In this document: one piece after another, positions 39,771 through 51,432 of the stretch
Numbering within the stretch: position 1 is the stretch's first letter
Layout: each line of letters opens with the position of its first letter
Assembly (NCBI GenBank): GCA_014529385.2
Contig: CM043947.1
Coordinates: 98,426,036 to 98,490,035, forward strand
Source: Adiantum capillus-veneris
Lineage: Eukaryota > Streptophyta > Polypodiopsida > Polypodiales > Pteridaceae
Length of the DNA: 64,000 nucleotides
Direction: 5' to 3'
Translations under genes and position numbers: made by a program
The notes under the pieces: model-generated
Told to the model about the DNA's origin: nothing
The model's database searches: none
The model's input: the letters and a program-made list of their open reading frames with translations, nothing else

Positions 39771-41120
39771 CCATGAGCATGGAGAGAGTTGTGGTGTACA
39801 TGATAAAGATGTGCCAAAGGTCACTCGATTAGCCAACCAAGGAGAATCCATGTGTCTCAGAGGAGCTTTCAATTGAAGTTTCTCAACCAAGAAGAAACCA
39901 TGTGTCTCTGAGGAGCTTTCAATTATTCGGATTTGCAAGAAATCTATCTTTGACATATAGGTAACACATGTACTTCTTTATGTATTGGAAGCATTAGTGC
40001 CTTCACTTGAAAAGAGCTTGAAAATGCTACAAAGCTTTTTCTTTCAAACTTTTGCCAAGTGAAAGTATAAACACCTTACGTGTGTGTTTGATAACTTTCT
40101 TGGGAGCCAATGAGGATGAAGAGAGTTGTGGTGTACATGATAAGATGTGCCAAAGGTCACCCTAATAGCCAACCAAGGAGAAACCATGTGTCCTAGAGGA
40201 GCTTTTAGTTGAAGTTTCTCTACCAAGGAGAAACCATGTGTCTCAGAGCTTTCTTTCAGTTATTTAAATTTGCAAGAAATCTATCGTTGACATCTAGGTA
40301 ACACATGTACTTCTTTATGGATTTAAAAGCATTAGTGCCTTCACTTGGAAAGAGCTTGAAAATGTTACAAAGCTTTTTCTTTCAAAATTTTGCCAAGTGA
40401 AGGTACAAACACCTTACGTGTGTGTCATATCACTTCCTTGGGAGCCATGAACATCGAGAGAGTTGTGGTGTACATGATAAAGATGTGCCAAAGATCACCC
40501 TATTAGCCAACCAAGGAGAAACCATGTATCTTAGAGTAGCTTTCAGTTGAAGTTTCTCAACCAAGAAGAAACCATGTGTCTCAAAGGAGCTTTCAGTTGT
40601 TCGGATTTGCAAGAAATCTATCTTTGACATCTAGGTAACACATGTAGTTCTCTATGTATCGGTAGCAATCATGCCTTCACTTGGAAAGACCTTGAAAATG
40701 TTACAAAGATCTTACTTTCAATTTTTTGCCAAGTGAAGGAACAAACACCTTACGTGTGTGTCGGATCACTTGCTTGGGATCCATGAACATGGAGAGTGTT
40801 GTGGTGTACATGATAAAGCTGTGCCAAAGGTCACCCTATTAGTCAACCAAGGAGAAACTTTTTGTCTCAGAGGCGCTTTCAGTTGAAGTTTCTCAACCAA
40901 GAAGAAACCATGTGTCTCAGAGGAGCTTTCAGTTGTTCGGATTTGCAAGAAATCTATCTTTGACATCTAGGTAACACATGTACTTCTTTATGGATTGAAA
41001 GCATTAGTGCCTTCACGTGGAAAGAGCTTGAAACTGTTACAAAGCTTTTTCTTTCAAACTTTTGCCTAGTGAGGTATAAACAACTTATGTGTGTGTCAAA
41101 TCACTTCCTTGGGAGGCATG

Positions 41121-41349
41121 TGTTAGAAATAGGGTTGCAGGGAAACACACACAGCTTGGAGAAGAGGAAGAAGTTGAAGGCACGCGACAAAGAGTATGTA
41201 TTGCTTAGTGCACAATGAAAGATAAGATAGCCCTAGAGTGATGGGCGTATATGCAATGCATAAGAAAAAAAACCTCCTAGTGAGGGAAAAAATGCCATGG
41301 GGGTTCTAAGAGTGTTCACACACATCACTACCATATATATATGGTAACA
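41121..41349 (-). repeat. 3' LTR of copia-2
   Basis: Homologous to the other copia LTRs of the window. On the minus strand it is preceded by the purine tract AAGGGGGATT. Confidence 0.85.
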
Positions 41350-41429
41350 AATCCCCCTTGGGAGTGATGCAGTGAACGAGTGCTGGCACATAGAGTATAG
41401 GGAAGTGCCATGCCCTAAGAATATGATCA

Positions 41430-42538
41430 TTCCACAAAGGAGAGTAAAGCCAAAGTGCGGAAATCTTTGAACTTTTCTCGAGACAATGCCTTTGTGAAAA
41501 GGTCTGCAAGGTTGTCATGCGTTGGCACATAAGCTAAGCTGATCTCTCTTGCTGAGAGTCTCTACCTGACATAGTGATAATGCAACTCAATGTGATTTGT
41601 GCGAGTATGAAAAATTGGGTTTCTTGCAACTACTAATGCGCTTTGACTGTGAGTGTAGATAATGTTGGCAGTGTCCTGTCCAACACCCAAATTAGCCATA
41701 AGGCGTTTGAACCATACAAACTCAACCGTATATGTGAAGACTCTCTTATACTTAGCCTCACAACTGGAAGTGGCCATAGTAGGTTGCTTCTTACTCAACC
41801 ATGATATGCATGAACTGCCGAGCATGAAACAAAAACCACTTGTGGACACTTGCATTTCATAACAATAGCCCAATATAAGTCCAAAAAATCATGTAAATCT
41901 GGTGGCAATGATCCCCCCTTGGGATAAAACAAGCCAAGATATAAAGTTCCACTCAAGTAGAGAAAGATCCTCTTGACAGCCTACCAATGCTTAGACCACG
42001 GACTATGCATAAATTTGTTGACCCGTGAGAGTGAAAAACTAAATATCGAGTCTTGTATTGCATACATAAATAAGGCATCCAACAACAGTCTAATAAAGAG
42101 TGACATCAACAGGATCAACATCATGAAGAATCAATTTCAAACATGTTTCCATGGGAGTAGCAATAGGTTTGCAGTCCTCAAGTCCAAACTTTCATAGTAA
42201 TGTCTCTATGTAGCTTGTTTGACACAAGGAAATATCGCCATCACATTGCTTAAACTACCTACCCAAGTAATGATGCAACGATCTCAAGTATTTCATCTAG
42301 AAAGCAACATTCAAATCAACCCTAACTTAAGCAAAATGTCTCTCATTCGGACTAGTGATCAACAAATCATCCAAATATAGAACAACAATGAGAAGTACAT
42401 CGCCCTCACGCTTTACATACAAAGTGCTTTCTGTTGGAATCTTACAAAAGCCTCATTTGACTAATGAGTGTCATATTTCCCATACCAAGCACGAGGAGGC
42501 TGCTTCAACCCATACAAAGCTTTCTTACATTTGCACAC
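41430..42538 (-). pseudogene. pol: Copia-2 RT and RNase H, decayed
   Basis: By alignment with copia-3 (49180-50287), the minus strand carries the block after YGLKQ..RAWY at about 42500-42535, then RT C-terminus and RNase H with STSGFCFMLGSSCISWLSKK (about 41790-41850) and the end LADLFTKALSREK (about 41480). Many stops and shifts are present. Confidence 0.8.
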
Positions 42539-43159
42539 TTTTTTTTTCCGAGAAAAAGATCCTTCTATTAGTTACTGAAACTGCCCATAGGGCTACAACC
42601 ACCTCTTCAAGAGAGGGCTCCAAAAACCATGGTGGGAGACTCTCCCAATGAAAAAACTAGTATATGTACAATGGGGCTAAATCAAGAAATGGGGGGAGGG
42701 AAGAGCCACACAGGTGGTCGGTAATGCCATCGGAGTACACCTTGGACTATGGTGTAAAAAGGCCCTGGACGCCAGAGTCGAAGGAAAGCCTCGGGGCGCT
42801 CTCACATGCGGTCGGAGCTACCCTGTAGTCCCTCAAGCTGTCCTCTGAGAGTATGGATCAGCTCTAGCCAAAAATCACGAACAGTCTCTGCTGGTGGCAC
42901 AGGGCGACCCTCAAAGATGCGGAAGCAACGGGCCCGCCAGATGAACTAGAGTGTCAGGCCACTGATGAGCTCCCAACACTCCTCTCTCTCACTGCACCAC
43001 TCCTGTGGAGTAAGCTCTGTAGCAGGTTGGAGTGTAGGTCGCACCTCCTGCATCACTATCATCCTGCTGGTGGAAGATAGCTCAAATTGAAGTGCCAGGC
43101 CCATGAGGGTGGACTAAGCTGCTGCCCCCCAAGTGTATTGTCGAGCCGTGGAGAGAGCA
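42539..43159 (-). other. LINE 3' UTR and poly-A tail
   Basis: No coding. It ends with nine T on the plus strand (42539-42547) directly against copia-2 RT sequence, which marks the 3' insertion border. Confidence 0.75.
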
Positions 43160-44069
43160 GGCATCAGCTAAAGAACTCGTAGCCACACTTGCTGGGCCAA
43201 GGGACAGTCCCAAAGACAGTGACGCCGACTCTCCACCAACTGGTCACAAGCTGCACATGCGGCCGAGAGACTACTATGCACTAGCCAGCTCCCTACTGCT
43301 GTAGCTCTTTGTGCGACCAACCACTGAAACAAGGTGACTCGCCTCGGCTGTCTGGAGTCCCACAACCTCTCCCAAAAGGCTTCCAAGAACTCAACTGTGA
43401 GACCCTCCTCCTGCCAATGAGGTGCTGCAGTGGGGCGGGCCTCTCTCTGTGCTGCTAGTATATGACATCCCAGTCGAACAGTGTACTGAAAGAACGGGAC
43501 TCTTGGGTGGTTTGCAGAAGAGAAGGGGTCCCTCCATAGCCACTCACCAGGATCCCACTGTATTCGTGCCAGTGGACAACACTCCCAAGCCCACAGCCTC
43601 CAGTGTCCAGTCTCAAGAGCTACTGGGTCAGGGTCTATGGCACACGTCCTCCCATGGATGCCCACTACTCGGATCCTCTGAAAACAGCACTCTGCTACCT
43701 GTAGGGCCTCAACTGGAACTCGCTGTAGGCGTCCCCCACCCTAAAGCTCGAAGAACAGGGCTAGGACAGTCTTTGAGCAGGCTCTGACTGAGATGAGAAC
43801 CTCCAATCGTGTGGAGGCTCCCATCCACCGGGGTGCTACTGGCTCAAGAGGCGTGAGCCACTTAGCTGGAACTGACTCTGAGATGTCATGACACATGCTC
43901 TGCACCCCTCTCATGCCCTGTAGCTAGAGCCCCTGCACCTCCTCTGACAAACCTGTGAACTCTAGCCAGTCACCTAAAGAGCACGATGGGCTTGCTGCCA
44001 TGGGACCCCAGGAAACATGAGGCCGACTACGAACCAAATGGCCTCTCTGAGTGCTCACCATGGGGTTCT
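43160..44069 (-). pseudogene. LINE ORF2, C-terminal zinc domain
   Basis: The frame at 43665-43168 has VTLFQWLVAQRA, CAACDQLVESRRHCLWDCP and AQQVWLRVL, matching the zf-RVT domain at the end of plant L1 ORF2 (Cys, Cys, His, Cys). The link from 43665 to 44069 is frame-disturbed. Confidence 0.8.
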
Positions 44070-45694
44070 AGACGAGGGGTTGCTGTAGGTTCTCCTCCGT
44101 GCACGGAGGCTGTCTCTGCTCCAGGCCACGCCGTAAGAGCTCCCAAGATCGAAGCAAACTCACAGCGAAGTGGTCCTCCAGTCTCCTGCTCAAACCAACT
44201 CTGCGCATCTCTGTAAAGATCCATCTGGTCGAAGGTTGCCAAGGGCCTCCTGACTGAGGCACCCTAGCACGAAGCCGCTGTAGGAAGAACTCCTTCCAGG
44301 GATCCTCACCTGGAAGAAGTCCTCTGACGATGAACTTCCCAAGAAGGGATGTGCTCTGCTGTGTTGGATCAATGATCCCAAGCCCTCCTTGTGAACAAGG
44401 AAGAGTGATGACCTGCCAAGCCACCTTGGTTCGGGCTATCTGAGTGTCACTTCCTGACCAAAGGAAGTTCCCGATCAGCCTCTCTACCTGGATGATACAA
44501 GAACTCGAGAAGATCCAGCAGGAAGTGATGTACCAAATAGTCGCCAACAACACCTGGTTGGCAACTACTACTCTGCCAGCCAAAGAAAGTCGTGATGAGC
44601 TCCAAGGTAACAACTTTCTCCTAATAGACAGGAGAAGGGGAGCAATCTACTGCTCGGGAGAATCCAAACCAACCTGACAGCCCAAGTACCGAACTACAGT
44701 CCCTGGGGGAATCCACCTGAAACCCTTTCCTGGCATCCAATCTGGCACAGGAGCACTACCAATCGAGAAAGCCACTGTATTTCTCCAGTTGATCAGTGCG
44801 CCTGATGCACAACAGAAGGTCTCCAGAGCCTGCTCACATCTGTGAAGGTTGGCCTCCTGGCCATTTAAGTACAAGGCTGAGTCGTCGGCAAACTCAGCGT
44901 CCAGTAGCTCACCTCCGCGAATAGGGAGTGCTAAGCCCCGTAGACGAACCTGTTGCAACACCAAAAACCTCCTCATCGCCTTCGCATAGAACAGAAAGAT
45001 GAAGGGGGACAAGAGGACATCCGTGTCTGACCAAGCGTGTAAGCATGAAGCGATCACCTCTACCTCCTGCCAAAAGTACCTGACTATGAGCCTGCCTGTA
45101 TAAGGCTGACACCCCTTTGATCCAAGCATCTGAGAAGCCCATCCTACGTAGAGTGCCCTCTAGAAATTCCCAGTCAACTCTATCATATGCCTTCTCAAAA
45201 TCGAGAAGAAAAATCACGAGGTCCTCACCACGGAGCCATGCCAGGGCAGAAGCCTCCCAAAAAGTAAAGATGTTGTCAAGGATATTGCGTTCCTTGACAA
45301 AACATGTCTGGGTCCCATGTATAAGGCTCTCTAGAAGTGGCTGAATCCTCAAACTCAGAGCCTTGGCAAGAATTTTGTAGGCTGAGTTGAGGATGGTAAT
45401 GGGGCGCCAATGTCGAATCTCATCCAAGGAGCCACCCTCCTTGGGAATGAGGTAGATCAGGTCCTCACTCATGCTGTCAAGCATCATTCCTGTGTGCAAA
45501 ATGTACTGAAAAGCAATACAGAGATCTGGGCCAAGCAGGTCCCAGTACTCCAAGAAAAAACTGGGAGTCAACCCTCCTCTCCTTGACAGCTACCACGGGG
45601 GAGGGCCCTAAGAGCCGTGTGCAGCTCCTCAAGCTGAAGTGGTAGCTCTAGCCTCTGACGCATCTCCTCAGTCATAAGTCAAGGCATATGTGTC
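44070..45694 (-). pseudogene. LINE ORF2, reverse transcriptase
   Basis: Minus-strand frames show DLIYLIPKEGG, WRPITILNSAYKILAKAL, FVKERNILDN, FLLDFEKAYDRVDWEFL and the catalytic FADDSALYL (about 44870-44895), then LSLAGRVVVANQVLL and WQVITLPCSQGGLGI. There is a stop near 45680 (TGA, probably a former CGA) and shifts near 44960 and 44640. This is the LINE polymerase. Confidence 0.88.
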
Positions 45695-45921
45695 TGTTAC
45701 CATATACATGAGGTAGTGATGTGTGTGAACACACTAGGACCGCCGGGGCATTTTTTCCCTCTTTAGGAGGTTTTTTCCCCCGTGCATTGTATATACGCCC
45801 ATCACTCTAGGGCTATCTATCTTTCCATTGCACACTAAGTTATACACTCTCTATTGTGTGCCTTGAGCTTCCTTCATCTTCTCCAAGTTGTGTGTGTTTC
45901 TCTGCAACCCTAATTCCAACA
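45695..45921 (+). repeat. 5' LTR of copia-3
   Basis: 227 bp, from TGTTACCATATACATG to CCCTAATTCCAACA. Confidence 0.92.
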
Positions 45922-45923
45922 AT

Positions 45924-45938
45924 TGGTATCAAAGCAGG
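45924..45938 (+). promoter_or_regulatory. Primer-binding site of copia-3, tRNA-iMet type
   Basis: TGGTATCAAAGCAGG, one change from the tRNA-iMet consensus, two bases after the LTR. Confidence 0.85.
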
Positions 45939-46256
45939 TTGCGTCCTCCCGGGCTTAGTCGCCGCCTGCTCCAGTACACGCCTGCTCACTTTCTCTGATT
46001 TCAGTGAACTTTGGTAAGCGTTCGCAGGTCGACAAATACTTCGGGTAAGCTCATAGAGCTTGGTCTGCTCAGATTTTTGATTTGGGCTCATTTCGGCCTC
46101 CGTTTTCACTACAGGCAGGTCTGCACAGGCAATTTTGTCATTTTGTGCAGAATTTTTGTCGGTGCCGTTTTTTTCATAAGAGGTGCCTTACAGTCTTCTA
46201 TAGTTTGTGCTATATAGCACGTTCTGTTTCTCCTATATCAGGTGCAGCATTTATCA

Positions 46257-46890
46257 TGGCTGGCAACAACAACACAGATGTGTTCAAGATGTTTGCTGCT
46301 GAGGGCAGGTTGGATGGGGACAATTACCCTATGTGGGCTTATATGATGCAACATGTTCTTGTGTCAAAGGGCGTCTGGAACATTGTGTAGGGCATTGATG
46401 TACGTCTTGGTTCTGAGGATGTAGGCGATGTTGAGGATGTTGCAGGTCTTGCTGCATGGATTGCAGCTGTTAGAGTTGTTTTGCCTACGGTAGAACAAGC
46501 TTGTTGGGATGTTAAGGATGCGCAGGCTCATGCATTGATTGTGTTGTCTGTGAAGCGCACCATTGTTCTTCACATCCGTTCAGCAAAATCTGCAAAACAG
46601 GCTTGGGATATTCTAGCAGGTCTTTATGCAAGTCGCAATGAGGCTAAAATTGCTTTGCTGCGTAAAGAGCTGGAGTCAAAGATTATGCATGAGGAAGATG
46701 ATCTCAAAGAAAGGACCATGGTAACAGCAATGCAACTACTTCTTATGGTTCTGCTGCGAGTGGCAAAAACTCTGTTCCTAATGCTTCTGCTGGCAGCACT
46801 TCGTCTGGCAATTCTGGTGATAAGGGCAAAAAGAAGATGCGTTGCCATTATTGTAAAGCCAATGATCACTTGATCAAGTCATGTCCTAAG
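46257..46890 (+). pseudogene. gag: Copia-3 gag
   Basis: It starts MAGNNNTDVFKMF at 46257, has an in-frame TAG at 46388-46390 (after GVWNIV), and continues with AWDILAGLYASRNEAKIALL. After residue 150 about 200 bp present in copia-1 is missing (near 46705). The CCHC knuckle CHYCKANDHLIKSC (about 46840-46881) follows in another frame. Confidence 0.85.
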
Positions 46891-48530
46891 TTGAAGGCCA
46901 AAGAGACTAAGAAGAAAGAGGGTGGTTCCACTGCAAATGCTGGTTCCACTACAAATGCAGCCATTGTCGAGTCTTCTGTGAAAGGAGACTGTGATGCTGA
47001 TGTTGATGCAGAATGGGCTTTTAGCGTAGAGTGCACATACAACCCTGCTGTCCATGATGCATGCTTGTCAGTTGCTGCAGATTCACATGTGTGGTATTTC
47101 GATAGTGGTGCTACAAAGCACATTACCTCACATCGTGAATTGTTTACCTCTCTCGAGTCTGTCCTTCATGGGAATTCAGTCACTTGTGCCAACAATGCCT
47201 CTTATCCAGTTCAGGGAGTTGGAAAGATTGTGCTTACTGCTGCTGCTAATGGCAGTTCTTTCACACTTGTTGATACACTTTATGTACCTGGGATCAAGAA
47301 TAATCTCTTGTCTCTATCCGCACTTGCTAGACTTGGACTTGTAGTCAAATTTGTGGATGACAAGTGTACAGTCCATGATCTCAGTTTTGGTGATGAAATT
47401 GTTGCATCTGGCCTTTTGTGCCGTGAGCTGTATAAGCTCACTTTGTATGACAAGTGTGAAAAAATTTTGCAAATGCTATTGCAGATTCAAGGGCTATTTC
47501 AGATGCAAAACTTTGGCATGCACGTTTTGGTCATCTGAATTTTGCCAGTTTGCTGCGTTTGCAGAAATCTGATATGGTTGCTTCTTTGCCGCCTCTTGAA
47601 GCACCTGTCAAACAAGTTTGTGAAGGCTGTATTTTGGGTAAGATGCAGCGTTCTAAGTTTCCAAAGGATGGTTCAGTTCGGGCCACAAGCAGGTTGCAGC
47701 TTGTGCATAGTGATCTTTGTGGGCCCATGCAAACTCCGTCCTTGGGAAATTACCTGTACTTCGTGACTTTCATTGATGATTACTCCAGGCATGCATGGGT
47801 ATTTCTGCTTAAAGCAAAGTCCGAAGTTTTTATGTGCTTCAAACAATTTCTAGCTATGGCTGAAAATGTCTCGAAATGTACTGTGGGCACCCTCCGTTCC
47901 GATTGAGGGGGGGAGTATATGTCTCATGAATTCAATGCATTTCTGGCTAGTCGTGGGATAAAATACCAATGTACAGTGCCTTATACGCCTTAGCAAAATG
48001 GTGTTGCTGAGAGGAAAAACAATTCACTGACAGAAATGACACGATGTATGGTCAAAAGTCAAGCTTTGCCGCATTCTTTTTGGCTTGAGGCCATCATGTG
48101 TGCCACTTATGTACTTAACAGGTGTCCTACAAAAGCTTTGCAGTCTATTACTCCATATGAAGCATGGCATGGTAGAAAGCCTTCTATTGAGCACATGCGT
48201 GTTTTTGGTTGTTTGGCATATGCTTTGGTTCCACAAACACATCGCAGAAAATTGGATGATAAGGCTGTCAAATGTATTTTTGTTGGTTATAGTGCTGAAA
48301 GCAAAGGTTACAGGTTGTATCATCCGCAAACAATACGTATTCTGGTTTCACGGGATGTAGTGTTTGTGGAAGATTCTGTTCAGCCCTTGCTGTCATGTAC
48401 TAGAGATAGTAATTTAAACTCACAGGACATTTATGACACTTTGTTTCCTCTTTTCAATGGTGGAAATACAAATGTAATATGTAATTTCCAATGAGGCAAA
48501 TGTACAGCCTATGGGGGTTTTTGAAAATTT
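46891..48530 (+). pseudogene. pol: Copia-3 protease and integrase
   Basis: Protease motif WYFDSGATKHIT (47092-47127) is intact within a frame open from 46837 to 47538. A shift near 47450-47540 precedes the GAG-pre-integrase block. Integrase has LVHSDLCGPM (about 47700), FVTFIDDYSR, a TGA at 47905-47907 after LRSD, TAG at about 47992, NGVAERKN (about 48000) and the C-terminal CIFVGYSAESKGYRLYHP. Confidence 0.87.
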
Positions 48531-50287
48531 TTAGATCAGCCTATTACTGATGGAGATGTACATGATGTACTTGATGAGGAAAGGGCTGAAAATGAGCAGG
48601 CTAGAGGTATGCCAAAATGGATGGTGCACACTTTGCGTGACAGTAAATTGGATGCACCTTTGTCTAGTCGTACTCGTTCAGGCTCTCGCCATGCATCTTA
48701 TGCATTAGATTGTTATGCTTTGGCTGTGTCTAGCTTACATGATGTTGAGGAGCCTCTGTCTTTTGATGAAGCACAGAATTCAAAAAATTGGATGGCTGCC
48801 ATGCAATCAGAATATGATGCACTTATAGAAAATGACACATGGACTTTATGTGATTTACCTCCTGGAAAAAAGGCCATTGGTATGAAGTGGGTTTACAAGT
48901 TAAAATGCAAGCCAAATGGTGAGATCGATTGCCATAAGGCTTGACTTGTTGCAAAGGGTTATGCACAACAAAAAGGCATTGATTATGAAGAGACTTTTTC
49001 TCCCACTTGTTGTATGACTACTGTGCGTTTTCTATATGCATTGGCAACTCATTTTGGTTGGGATGTACATCAATCAGACATTGTTACTGCTTCTTGAATG
49101 GTGACATATTTGAGGAAGTTTATGTAATGCAGCCTCGCGGCTTTGTCATAAAAGGACAAGAGGACAAAGTGTGAAGATGTAAGAAGGATTTGTATGGGTT
49201 GAAGCAATCTCCTCGTGCTTGGTATGAGAAAGCTGACACTCATTTGGTTAAACGAGGATTTCGTTACAGTCCAACAGAAAGCACATTGTATGTAAAGCGT
49301 GAGGATGATGTATTTCTCATTGTGGTTCTTTATGTCGATGATTTGCTGATCACTGGACCAAATGAGAGACATATTGCTGAATTTAAGGCTGATTTGAATG
49401 CTACTTTCAAGATGAAAGATTTGGGGTTGTTGTATCATTACTTGGGTATACAGTTTAAGCAGTGTGATGATGGTATTGCCTTGTGTCAGAAAAGTTACAT
49501 AGAGACATTGCTATGTAGATTTGGACTTGAGGATTGCAAACCTATTGCCACTCCCATGGAAACAGGTTTGAAGTCGAGTCTACATGATGCTGGCGATCTT
49601 GCTGATGTTACTCTTTATCAAACTGCTGTTGGCTGCCTCATTTATGTATGCAACACAAGGCCGGATATTCAGTTTGCAGTCTCACAGGTCAGCAGATTTA
49701 TGCATAGCCCAGGGTCTAAGCATTGGCAGGATGTCAAGAGGATTTTCTGCTACCTTAGTGGCACTTTACATCTTGGCTTGTTTTATCCCAAGGGGGGATC
49801 ATTGCCGCTAGACTTACATGCTTTTTCGGACTCAGATTGGGCTGGTTGTTTTGACACGCGAGTGTCCACAAGTGGTTTTTGTTTCATGCTTGACAGTTCA
49901 TGTATATCATGGTTGAGCAAGAAGCAAACTACTGTGGCCACTTCGAGTTGTGAGGCTGAGTAAAGGGAAATCTTCACAGCTACAGTTGAGTGTGTATGGC
50001 TCAGACGCCTTATGGCTGATTTGGGTGTTGGACAGGACACTGCCAACACTATCTACACTGGCAGCCAGAGCACATTGGCAGTTGCGAGGAACCCAGTTTT
50101 TCATGCTCGCACAAAGCATGTTGAGGTGCATTACCACTATGTCAGGGAGAGGCTCTCAGCAGGAGAGATCAACTTGGCTTATGTGACAACACTGGACAAC
50201 CTTGCAGATCTTTTCACAAAGGCATTGTCTCGTGAGAAGCTTGAAGCTTTCTGCAAAGCTTTGGGCTTACTCCCCTTTGTGGACTGA
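48531..50287 (+). pseudogene. pol: Copia-3 reverse transcriptase and RNase H
   Basis: RT starts with NWMAAMQSEYDALIENDTW and AIGMKWVYKLK, has a stop near 48942 and a shift near 49090, then YGLKQSPRAWY and the catalytic YVDDLLITG (about 49330-49356). RNase H has AFSDSDWAGC (about 49822), SGFCFMLDSSCISWLSKKQT, a TAA at 49961-49963, and the end LADLFTKALSREKL to a stop at 50285-50287. Confidence 0.88.
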
Positions 50288-50362
50288 TCATGTCCTCAGG
50301 GCATGGCACTTCCCTTTACTCATGTGCCAGCTCTCGTTCACCGCATCACTCCAGGGGGGATT

Positions 50363-50622
50363 TGTTACCATATACATGTGGTAGTGATGTGTGTGAACAC
50401 ACTAGGACCGCCGGGGCATTTTTTCCCTCTTTAGGAGGGTTTTTCCCCCGTGCATTGTATATACGCCCATCACTCTAGGGCTATCTATATTTCCATTGCA
50501 CACTAAGTTATACACTCTCTATTGTGTGCCTTGAGCTTCCTTCGTCTTCTCCAAGCTATGTGTGTTTCTCTGCAACCCTAATTCCAAGCTGTGTGTGTTT
50601 CTCTGCAACCCTAATTCCAACA
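50363..50622 (+). repeat. 3' LTR of copia-3, with 33-bp end duplication
   Basis: It matches the 5' LTR, but the last 33 bp or so (CTGTGTGTGTTTCTCTGCAA onward) are repeated in tandem, giving 260 bp. Confidence 0.92.
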
Positions 50623-51432
50623 ATGTCCAAATTTGCTCTCTGCATGCATCCTGACGCTTTGACTCGGGATCTGCAGACAATAACTCATGATAAAAGTCAG
50701 TAGCAACTGCACGCATATCCTCGGACTCAGAAGCAACTGACCCGTCGAGCCTCCTCAACTGAGTGACCTTGGCATGCGAGTGCGAGGTCCCACTACCTCA
50801 AAGGAAGCACCAGTCACTCTGTCGCCCACCTGGGTCCACTGAGATGCCTGTCGGTGGAAAGCAAACTCATGTCGCCTCTCCTCTATGCTAGCAAGCTCTT
50901 GTCGAGCCTGCTATAATAACTGCTCCTCCAACCAAGGACTATCTAGATGCTGCTCTTGCATCCTCTATAATGAAGCAATACCCCATCTGAGATGTGCTCC
51001 ACCTCTCTCGCTGTAGCCTCGCGAGCCAGGGACTCCTGGAGAAAAAAATGGCTAATCTGAGCTAGGCCTGAGGCCACTCTATCAGTAGGAGAATCCTGCC
51101 TGTCCAAGCCCTCTGTCCAGAGAGCCTCTACCCTCTCTCTGAGTGCTGAGTCCAACAAGACCCTCTCTGGGATGCGAAGCATCGTGCTCCCACTCCTCTG
51201 CCTGTCTGCCACTGTGAGGATCACTGGTGCATGGTCCGAGAAGGAGATCCCTGCCAGGATGTCCACTGACCCTCCCAATCCATTGAAGTGGTCACTAGTG
51301 TAGAAGCGATCTATCCACGATAGATTCACTCCTCCCACTCTGCGGTCCAATCGAGAGAAGGCAAGACCGTCTGAGGGCCTCACAAATCCAGAGTGCTGCC
51401 ACGCATCCGAGACCCTTAGATTCATACAAAAC

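Larger units (their letters stand above)
36316..41120. repeat. Satellite-like array of about 337-bp units, interrupted
   Basis: The anchor GCATTAGTGCCTTCAC recurs near 36427, 36653 (variant), 38409 (variant), 39991, 40329, 40665 (variant) and 41001; the last four are spaced 338, 336 and 336 bp. Each full unit holds an 11-bp perfect inverted repeat, CCTTCACTTGG (for example 40338-40348) and CCAAGTGAAGG (40393-40403), extending imperfectly inward. It also holds two copies of a subrepeat of about 45 bp with AGAAACCATGTGTCTC and AGGAGCTTTCAGTTG. Foreign DNA interrupts the array at about 36968-38393 and 38662-39770, and copia-2 truncates it at 41121. No coding function is evident. Confidence 0.85.
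41121..42538 (-). mobile_element. Copia-2: 3' part, split by the LINE
   Basis: It has a 3' LTR (41121-41349), a polypurine tract and a decayed RT/RNase H on the minus strand up to 42538, where LINE poly-T begins. The 5' part should lie beyond the LINE 5' end, outside the window. The base run GCATG (41116-41120) outside the LTR is the expected target copy. Confidence 0.85.
45695..50622 (+). mobile_element. Copia-3: near full-length Ty1/copia element
   Basis: 5' LTR 45695-45921, primer site, gag, protease, integrase, RT, RNase H, polypurine tract (50351-50362) and 3' LTR 50363-50622. The flanks GTGTC (45690-45694) and ATGTC (50623-50627) match at 4 of 5 bases, and LINE ORF2 reads through when one copy and the element are removed. 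By eye the LTRs differ at about six sites over 227 bp plus one duplication. The interior has several stops and shifts, so the copy is inactive. It is the most complete of four family members here. Confidence 0.92.
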
